NCBI GenBank assembly: GCA_024228935.1
Contig: JAAESX010000132.1
Location: forward strand, 1-64,000
Reading direction: 5' to 3'
DNA from: Pseudomonadota bacterium
Lineage (GTDB): Bacteria > Myxococcota_A > UBA796 > CAJQPC01
DNA length: 64,000 nt
Shown in pieces: positions 58,303 through 64,000 of this stretch. The notes below the pieces were generated by a model. It had not been told where the DNA came from. It ran no database searches and saw nothing but the letters and a program-made list of their open reading frames with translations. Positions within the stretch are counted from its first letter, which is position 1, and each line of letters begins with the position of its first letter. A program made the position numbers and the translations under genes.

Positions 58303-59191
58303 GGCCCGCCCCCTAACGCGCACGCTGCGCCATGCCGCCCTCGCCGCGCTGGTGCTGCTCGTCGCGCCGAGCCTGGCGCCGGGCGTCGGGCGGTCGGCCT
58401 TCGACCGCGGGGCGAACGTCATGGCGGCGGCGGAGATCAAAAGGGCCCTGCGCGAGGACCCCGACAACTGCACGCTCCACGCCCGCCTGGGGGTCCTCCA
58501 CGCTCGGCGAGGGATGTACCCGGACGCGCTGGCGAGCCTGGAGATCTGCCCCGGCGGAACCGAGTACGAGGCGTCTGCCATCGCGGGTCACGCCAACACC
58601 CTGCGGGCGTTCGGTCGAGGAGACGAGGCCGCTGAGCTCCGGATGGCGCTGCTGTTGACCGAGGGCCGCGACGACCTCGAGGTGCGGATCCTGCTCGAGG
58701 CCGCGACCGATCTGAAGGCCTACGGCGACCTGGAAGGGGCGCTCGACATGTGCTGGCGAGCGGTCGGACTCCAGCCCAACGGCTCGGCCATCCACGCCCA
58801 GATCGCCGAGGTCCACTGGGCCGCTGGAGACCGGGATGCCGCCGAGTTCCACACGTGGCTGGCGACACGAACGGGCCAGCCCCGCCTGGGCGCTGTGCTG
58901 ATGCAGGCCCGCTTCGAGCTGGCCGACGGCGACCTGATCGCCGTCGCCGAGACGCTCGAGCGAGCGCGCCGCATGCAGCCCAAGAACCTGGACGCCGCCA
59001 TCCTGCGAGCCGAGCTGAAGACGCGCGAGGGCTCCCCGAACGACGCGGTGGCGATGCTGTCGCGAGACGCGTGGGAGAACAACGAGAGCCCCGAGCTGCT
59101 GCTGGCGCGGGCTCAGGCTCTCGAGGCGGCTGAGCGGCTCGACGATGCCGCCGAGGTTCGGGCTCGGCATGCGGCGTTGTACGGCTCGTAG
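58301..59191 (+). CDS. Secreted TPR protein
   Basis: Up to 296 residues. Hydrophobic leader LRHAALAALVLLVAPSLAPG and about seven TPR units (NVMAAAEIKRALREDPDNCT, LHARLGVLHARRGMYPDALA, AIHAQIAEVHWAAGDRDAAE). The ATG overlaps the start codon of the divergent sulfatase gene (CATG), leaving no room for a leader; TAACGC at 58314 lies five bases before an in-frame CTG 58325, which would give a cleaner signal peptide. The start is uncertain. Probably works with the TPR-bearing sulfatase. Confidence 0.7.
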   Translation: MARPLTRTLRHAALAALVLLVAPSLAPGVGRSAFDRGANVMAAAEIKRALREDPDNCTLHARLGVLHARRGMYPDALASLEICPGGTEYEASAIAGHANTLRAFGRGDEAAELRMALLLTEGRDDLEVRILLEAATDLKAYGDLEGALDMCWRAVGLQPNGSAIHAQIAEVHWAAGDRDAAEFHTWLATRTGQPRLGAVLMQARFELADGDLIAVAETLERARRMQPKNLDAAILRAELKTREGSPNDAVAMLSRDAWENNESPELLLARAQALEAAERLDDAAEVRARHAALYGS

Positions 59192-59193
59192 TC

Positions 59194-59275
59194 GAGGGGC
59201 GCACAACCCCGAGGGTGACGGTCAGCCTCGGACCTTTGTCTCGTGAGGGGCGCACAACCTCGACTGGGACGTCGA
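59194..59275 (-). repeat. Family-B repeat, reversed, between convergent genes
   Basis: On the minus strand: GGCTGACCGTCACCCTCGGG, GTTGTGCGCCCCTC as in 15600-15709. GAGGGGCGCACAACC occurs twice, 51 bases apart, but the right copy lacks about 14 bases of the hairpin part. Orientation follows the histidine-kinase gene that ends beside it. Confidence 0.75.
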
Positions 59276-59278
59276 GAG

Positions 59279-60760
59279 CTACGCCCCCCGCAACACCGCC
59301 CGCAGCTCCTCCAACCGAGACGGCTTCGCCAGGAACCCGTGCAGCCCCGAGTCGGTCACGTTCTGCCGCTCGTCCGTCGAGGCCGTCAGCGCCACCACCC
59401 GCGGCCCGGACTCGATCCGCTCGAAGACCTCGTACCCCGACATGTCAGGCAGCCGCAGGTCGAGCAGGACGATGTCGAACGCGCGCTCGGTGAGCACCTG
59501 CAGCGCCGAAGCCCCATCCCCGACCACATGCCCGGCGTGGCCCAGATGACGCAGCATGCCCAGGGTGACCGCCGCGTTGGTTGGGTTGTCCTCGACGATC
59601 AGCACTGAGAGCTCCGGCGAGCTGACGAACGCCGCCGGCAGCGCGAAGCGAGCGCGCTGCCCCTCGTCGAGCCCGATGGTGAGCGAGCCGCCGAGCCGCT
59701 CGACGCGCTGGCGGGTCAGGCTCTGGGCGTCGCCCTCTCCCCACGCGGGAGACGCCGTGAGGTCCAGCGTGAGCACGTCACCGCTGCGGCGGACCCGGAC
59801 GTTCACGGATCCGGCATCCCGCTGGGCGTGCGTGAGCAGGCGCGAAGGGACCTCGCGCAGGGACCGGCCGTCGAGCACCACGGGAGGCAGCTCGGGGGCG
59901 TCGAGGACGACACCCGCCCAGCCCTCGACCAGCTCGGCGAGCAACCCATCGACGTCCACGACCGTCTGCACGAGGGCCGCCCCCTTCCGCGCCGCCACGC
60001 TGTCGAGCAGCGCCTGGAGCTGGGTGCCACGGCGCTCGATGGCCACCAGCTCCTGCTGGACGGTGTCGTCCTGGCCCTCGCTGATCAGCAAGCGCGCGGT
60101 GCCGAGCGCACCGACCAGCGGGGTCCGAAGATCGTGCGTGACGTTCGCCAGGAAGCGGTCGCGCGACTCGGCGGCGCGGAGGGCCTCGAGGCGGGCGCTC
60201 TGCTGCTCGGCCACGCGGCGGTCGAGCGTGCGGCGGAAGACCGCGGCGATGGCGCCCACCAGCACGATGGCGAAGCCCTGCTCGAGCAGCACGTCGCGCT
60301 TCTGGAGCTCGGGCGGCTCGAAGGGGAGCGGGATGCCCCCGACCCACCAGACGCCGACCAGGCCCACGGCCACAACCGTCCAGATCAGCCCGCCCCGTCG
60401 CCCGAAGTGCAGTCAGGCGAACACCGGATGCAGCACGACGAAGAAGATGGTCCCCGCGCTCAGGCTGCCTTCGTAGCTGAACGCCAGCGCGATCCCGACG
60501 GTGTTGAGCGCCATCACCGCGTGACCGAGCGCCTCGGTCGCGCCCGCACGCACGGTCCGACGCCCCACCAGCAGGAACAGCCCATGGAGCAGGGCGAGCA
60601 CGCCGTGAACGACGACGAACTCTCCGACGCTCCGGCCGACCAGGACGTACATCAGGTTGCCGAACACCCCGATGGTGGCCAACCCGGCCACCCGCAGGAG
60701 CGCGGCGCCGACCGCGCCCCCAGCCCGCGGCACGAGCCACGTGCGCACGGCGGCCATCAC
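59279..60760 (-). CDS. Membrane hybrid histidine kinase with receiver domain; in-frame TGA
   Basis: Five or six N-terminal membrane helices (LRVAGLATIGVFGNLMYVLV, VVHGVLALLHGLFLLVGRRT), then dimerisation box RDRFLANVTHDLRTPLVGAL with the phospho-His, a short ATPase-like domain lacking clear N and G1 boxes (RVERLGGSLTIGLDEG at the G2 end), and a receiver LSVLIVEDNPTNAAVTLGML with DIVLLDLRLPDMSG (Asp phosphosite). TGA at 60413-60415 interrupts the same frame between helices HPVFA and LHFGRRGG, possibly for Trp. The start is GTG overlapping the upstream stop (GTGA) or ATG 60757. Confidence 0.75.
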
Positions 60761-60987
60761 GACGGCACCCAGGCGGTGACGGTGGTCCCCTCACCCTCGA
60801 CAGACGCGATCTCGAGGTACGCGACCGTCGTCGCCCCCGACTCGACCCCCACCCCGATGGCGGCAAAGCCCGCGCAGAACACCACCGCGACGACGAGCAA
60901 GCCGGTCAACCGGCCGAGCTCCGCGCGCGCCTCCTCCTGCACGCCCTCGGGAAGCATCCGGCCGAGCGCACCGGCCGGATCAGCCAC
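60757..60987 (-). CDS. Small single-pass membrane protein
   Basis: 76 residues from GTG: cytosolic MADPAGALGRMLPEGVQEEA, one helix TGLLVVAVVFCAGFAAIGVG, and an end (SVEGEGTTVTAWVPS) that looks like the last strand of a histidine-kinase ATPase domain. Overlaps the SGNH gene by eight bases and the kinase gene by four, so it is coupled to both. It could be a small partner of the kinase. Confidence 0.55.
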   Translation of the reverse strand: MADPAGALGRMLPEGVQEEARAELGRLTGLLVVAVVFCAGFAAIGVGVESGATTVAYLEIASVEGEGTTVTAWVPS

Positions 60988-62026
60988 CGCTGACCCCAGG
61001 CAGCTGCTCGACCAGGCCGGCCGCCACACAGGCTCCCAGGCGTTCATGGCCTGAGCGGGACGGGTGGACCGAGTCGTAGAAGTCCGCGGGCACCCCACCC
61101 TGCTCGACGAACCACACCGAGCAGTCGATGAGCGGGGCGCCGCCATCGCGGGCGACCGTGCGCATCAGCTCGCGGTAGGCCGTGATGAACTCCGGCGGCC
61201 CAGCAGGATCCAGATCGATCGGCGCCGGGAGCACCACGAAGACCGGGGTCGCGCCCGAAGCGGAGACGTCATCTCGCATCGCCGTCAGGAGCCGCGCGTA
61301 GTCGTCGGGAGGCGTCCGGGCCTGGAGCCCCTCTGCCGGCGTGCCCGCTCCGGTCGACGGGTCGATCCAGCCCACGATGCGAGGCTCGAGCCACGGGGAC
61401 ATCGCCCGGTGGATGACCCGGTACAGAGCGGACGGGGCCTTCTGTCCCGGCGTCTCGATCCAGCCGCCGGACCGGTCGTGGAACATGTCGCTCCACTGGC
61501 TGGCGATGACGACGATGTCCGCGTCGAGATCACCTCCGACCCGCTCGAGCACCCGCTGGGACTGCTGGGCCGTGTGCCCCGGCTGGGCCCCCACGAAGGC
61601 CACGACCGGGCGCCCCCAGTCCTCGGTGAGCTGGACCGCGGCGACCGAGCTGAAGATGTCGGCGGGCGCCACCTCGAAGCCGAAGACGGTCGAATCCCCG
61701 AGCGTCAGGAGCCGGAGCTCGTCGGCCGGCCGGGGGTCGCTCGGCTCCGGCCCGCGCAGCCCCAGCGAGTTGAGCCCGTACTTCCGGTCGAAGACCTGCC
61801 ACGGCTCGGCCTCACCACCGAAGCCCATGGGGATGCCGCTCGGGTAGTCGACGTGCCACGACGCCGCCCCCTCGACGCAGTCCTGGCGACACGAAGCGCC
61901 CGCAGGAGACGGCAGGGGCGTGGCCGCGTCGATCGGCCCGAGCGCCGCCTCCAAGCCCCATGAGGCGCCCTCGAGCAGCCCGAGCACGGCGAGCGTCGTG
62001 CCGAGGCCGAGGGCGAGCTTCTTCAC
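60980..62026 (-). CDS. Membrane-anchored SGNH/GDSL hydrolase-like protein
   Basis: 348 residues from GTG. N-terminal anchor or signal KKLALGLGTTLAVLGLLEGA; block I LTLGDSTVFGFEVAPADIFS; FVGAQPGHTAQQSQRVL; VVIASQWSDMFHD; and DSVHPSRSGHERLGACV as Asp-x-x-His block V. It is probably an envelope esterase or O-acetyl-transfer domain. Upstream member of a coupled cluster with the small membrane protein and the histidine kinase. Confidence 0.8.
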   Translation of the reverse strand: MKKLALGLGTTLAVLGLLEGASWGLEAALGPIDAATPLPSPAGASCRQDCVEGAASWHVDYPSGIPMGFGGEAEPWQVFDRKYGLNSLGLRGPEPSDPRPADELRLLTLGDSTVFGFEVAPADIFSSVAAVQLTEDWGRPVVAFVGAQPGHTAQQSQRVLERVGGDLDADIVVIASQWSDMFHDRSGGWIETPGQKAPSALYRVIHRAMSPWLEPRIVGWIDPSTGAGTPAEGLQARTPPDDYARLLTAMRDDVSASGATPVFVVLPAPIDLDPAGPPEFITAYRELMRTVARDGGAPLIDCSVWFVEQGGVPADFYDSVHPSRSGHERLGACVAAGLVEQLPGVSGG

Positions 62027-62032
62027 GGCGCG

Positions 62033-62038
62033 AAGCTA
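62033..62038 (-). promoter_or_regulatory. -10 box of the SGNH/histidine-kinase operon
   Basis: TAGCTT on the minus strand, six bases before GTG 62026; supports the GTG start and a leaderless message. Confidence 0.55.
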
Positions 62039-62086
62039 TCACGCAGCTCCCCACGCCCCAGTTTCCGCCGAGTTACGCCCTTGCGC

Positions 62087-62104
62087 TGAATGAACCGTCA
62101 TTCA
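62087..62104. promoter_or_regulatory. FadR/YsiA-like operator upstream of fadH
   Basis: TGAATGAACCGTCATTCA: perfect 7-bp arms, 4-base centre. The arms equal those of the Bacillus FadR (YsiA) operator consensus TGAATGAMTANTCATTCA, bound by a TetR-family acyl-CoA-responsive repressor of beta-oxidation genes. It lies 11 bases before the fadH start, well placed to block transcription. Confidence 0.7.
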
Positions 62105-62115
62105 GCGGAGCTGCC

Positions 62116-64000
62116 TTGAGTCACCCTCACCTCCTCGCCCCTCTCGACGTCGCGGGCCACACTCTGCGCAACCGCGTGCTCATGGGGTCGATGCACGTCG
62201 GCCTCGAAGAGGACCGGGACTACAGCCGCATGGCGGCGTACTTCGCCGCGCGCGCACGGGGAGGCGTCGGACTCATCGTGACCGGCGGCATCGCCCCGAA
62301 CCGGGCCGGCTGGCTGAAGCCGTTCGCCGCTCGGATGGCGAGCAAGCGTGACGCGGACCGACACCGTGTCCTGACCGAGGCCGTGCACGCCGAGGGCGGC
62401 AAGATCGCCATGCAGATCCTGCACGCCGGCCGCTACGGCTACTCCCCGCTGGCGGTGGCCCCCTCGCGCATCAAGTCGCCGATCAGCCCGTTCACGCCCT
62501 GGGCGCTGTCGAAGCGGGGCGTCGAGTCCACGATCGACGACTTCGTGCGCAGCAGCGAGCTCGCTCGCGAGGCCGGCTACGACGGCGTCGAGATCATGGG
62601 CAGCGAGGGCTACCTCATCAACGAGTTCATCGCGCGCCACACGAACAAGCGGACCGACGACTGGGGTGGGAACTACCAGAACCGCATCCGGTTCCCGCTC
62701 GAGATCGTGCGCCGCACCCGCGCCGCCGTGGGCAAGGACTTCATCGTGGTGTTCCGACTCTCGATGCTCGACCTGGTGCCCGACGGCAGCACCTGGGACG
62801 AGATCGTCGAGCTCGCCCGCGGACTCGAGGAGGCAGGCGTCGACCTGCTGAACACCGGCATCGGCTGGCACGAGGCGCGCGTCCCGACCATCGCCACCTG
62901 CGTCCCTCGCGGCGCGTTCACGTGGGTCACCCGCAAGCTGAAGGGCGAGGTCGGCATCCCGCTCATCACCAGCAACCGGATCAACACGCCCCAGGTGGCC
63001 GAGGACATCCTGGCCCGCGGCGACGCCGACATGGTGAGCATGGCCCGCCCCCTGCTCGCCGATCCGGACTTCGTGAACAAGGCGCGCGACGGCCAGTCCG
63101 ACCGCATCAACACGTGCATCGCCTGCAACCAGGCCTGCCTGGACCACATCTTCAGCAACAAGCAGGCGACCTGCCTGGTGAACCCGTGGGCCTGCTACGA
63201 GACCGAGCGCACGCTCACCCCGGCCACGATCAGCAAGAAGGTCGCCGTCGTCGGCGCCGGCCCCGCTGGACTGTCCGCTGCGGCCACGGCTGCCGAGCGA
63301 GGTCATAAGGTCGTCCTGTTCGAGGCCAGCGAGCGCATCGGCGGCCAGTTCAACCTGGCGAAGACCATCCCCGGCAAAGGGGAGTTCGGCGAGACGCTGC
63401 GGTACTTCGAGAACCGGATGGCCGACGCCGGCGTCGAGGTCCGACTCGGCACCCGAGCGGGCGAGGCCGAGCTGGCCGGATTCGACGAGGTCATCGTCGC
63501 CACGGGCATCACCCCCCGCCGCCTGGGCATCCCCGGCGAAGACGGCGACAACGTGCTGACCTACATCGAGGTCCTGAACGGGGCTCCGGTCGGCGAGCGC
63601 GTCGCCATCATCGGGGCCGGCGGCATCGGCTTCGACGTGGCCGAGTTCCTGACGCACCAGCACGCCGCGGAGTCCGGCGACGACGCGGAGCTCGCGGCGT
63701 TCCTGGCCGAGTGGGGCATCGACGGCGAGCACACGACGCGCGGGGGGTTGAAGGCTCCGCACGACCCGCCTCCCCCGCGCCAGGTGACCGTCTGCCAGCG
63801 CAGCAAGGGCAAGCTCGGTGCGCGCCTCGGCAAGACGACGGGCTGGATCCACCGCGCCCAGCTCAAGAAGCGCCAGGTCGCGATGTGGGCCGAGTGCCTG
63901 TACGAGAAGATCGACGGGGAGGGTCTCCACCTGACGGTCGCCGGCACCCCCCGCCTGCTCGAGGTCGACACGGTCGTCGTCTGCGCCGGACAGCTCGTGA
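62116..64000 (+). CDS. fadH: 2,4-dienoyl-CoA reductase (NADPH), partial at window end
   Basis: 628 codons are present and the frame is open at the edge. Start TTG with GCGGAG upstream: SHPHLLAPLDVAGHTLRNRV, LMGSMHVGLEED is typical of FadH. Old-yellow-enzyme barrel with MQILHAGRYGY and GVEIMGSEGYLINEFIARHT; 4Fe-4S ligands CIACNQACLDHIF and TCLVNPWACYE; FAD fold VAVVGAGPAGLSAAATAAER; NADPH fold VAIIGAGGIGFDVAEFL. It reduces 2,4-dienoyl-CoA from unsaturated fatty acids, so it completes the beta-oxidation set at 49-55 kb. Confidence 0.95.
   Translation, partial: MSHPHLLAPLDVAGHTLRNRVLMGSMHVGLEEDRDYSRMAAYFAARARGGVGLIVTGGIAPNRAGWLKPFAARMASKRDADRHRVLTEAVHAEGGKIAMQILHAGRYGYSPLAVAPSRIKSPISPFTPWALSKRGVESTIDDFVRSSELAREAGYDGVEIMGSEGYLINEFIARHTNKRTDDWGGNYQNRIRFPLEIVRRTRAAVGKDFIVVFRLSMLDLVPDGSTWDEIVELARGLEEAGVDLLNTGIGWHEARVPTIATCVPRGAFTWVTRKLKGEVGIPLITSNRINTPQVAEDILARGDADMVSMARPLLADPDFVNKARDGQSDRINTCIACNQACLDHIFSNKQATCLVNPWACYETERTLTPATISKKVAVVGAGPAGLSAAATAAERGHKVVLFEASERIGGQFNLAKTIPGKGEFGETLRYFENRMADAGVEVRLGTRAGEAELAGFDEVIVATGITPRRLGIPGEDGDNVLTYIEVLNGAPVGERVAIIGAGGIGFDVAEFLTHQHAAESGDDAELAAFLAEWGIDGEHTTRGGLKAPHDPPPPRQVTVCQRSKGKLGARLGKTTGWIHRAQLKKRQVAMWAECLYEKIDGEGLHLTVAGTPRLLEVDTVVVCAGQLV

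Overview
The window is GC-rich bacterial chromosome. It looks like a free-living, aerobic member of the Myxococcota/deltaproteobacterial lineage. The evidence is Ser/Thr kinases with HxDLKPAN and DWG motifs, many surface lipoproteins with Asp/Ser/Thr-rich linkers, three proteins ending in a Cys plus membrane helix plus Arg-cluster tail like MYXO-CTERM sorting signals, FG-GAP and beta-helix surface proteins, and a beta-oxidation operon. I saw no prophage, insertion sequence or CRISPR. One tRNA gene is present, tRNA-Pro(TGG).

Layout. 1-7.2 kb: a tandem repeat, a DUF1641-like protein, a kinase with a cyclic-nucleotide-binding domain, a YbaK-type deacylase, a glyoxalase-fold (VOC) gene broken by a 406-bp internal inversion, a second VOC protein, ArsC, a beta-helix surface protein and a badly frameshifted kinase. 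7.3-15.6 kb: acetyltransferase, esterase lipoproteins, an ArsR-rhodanese/MFS operon with a clear operator, and a translationally coupled run of thioesterase plus two alpha/beta-hydrolase lipoproteins. 15.6-24.2 kb: damaged sterol desaturase and hydrolase, condensation-like acyltransferase, beta-helix protein, tRNA-Pro, LysR regulator, and a coupled peptidase/epimerase/DMT-transporter operon. 24.4-31 kb: MBL hydrolase, YchJ, NDH-2, a tiny secreted CxxC peptide beside an ECF sigma factor and a membrane protein, and an FG-GAP lipoprotein. 31-42 kb: PHP-type lipoprotein, M23 peptidase, hydrolase, second ECF sigma operon and more lipoproteins. 42-49 kb: dehydratase, propeller protein, AlkB, RpiB-like isomerase and tandem SGNH proteins. 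49-55 kb: a five-gene beta-oxidation operon led by TetR. 55-64 kb: lipoprotein, sulfatase-TPR, TPR protein, hybrid histidine kinase, SGNH protein and the start of fadH, which has a FadR-like operator.

Three themes cut across the window. (1) About fourteen lipoproteins start with exceptionally short leaders, with the lipobox Cys at residue 7-11 and mostly no basic residue before it; in several an in-frame stop just upstream rules out a longer start. (2) Many genes have a TAnnnT-like -10 box ending 5-7 bases before the start codon, which implies leaderless mRNAs; this also helps choose starts. (3) Gene 3' flanks carry palindromic repeats arranged as tandem copies with a 51-bp period. Genes in operons very often join by ATGA or GTGA overlaps.

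Caution: several otherwise well-preserved genes carry single-base frameshifts, often in short homopolymers, or one in-frame stop. This may be residual assembly error rather than gene decay, and it limits what can be said about pseudogenes here.
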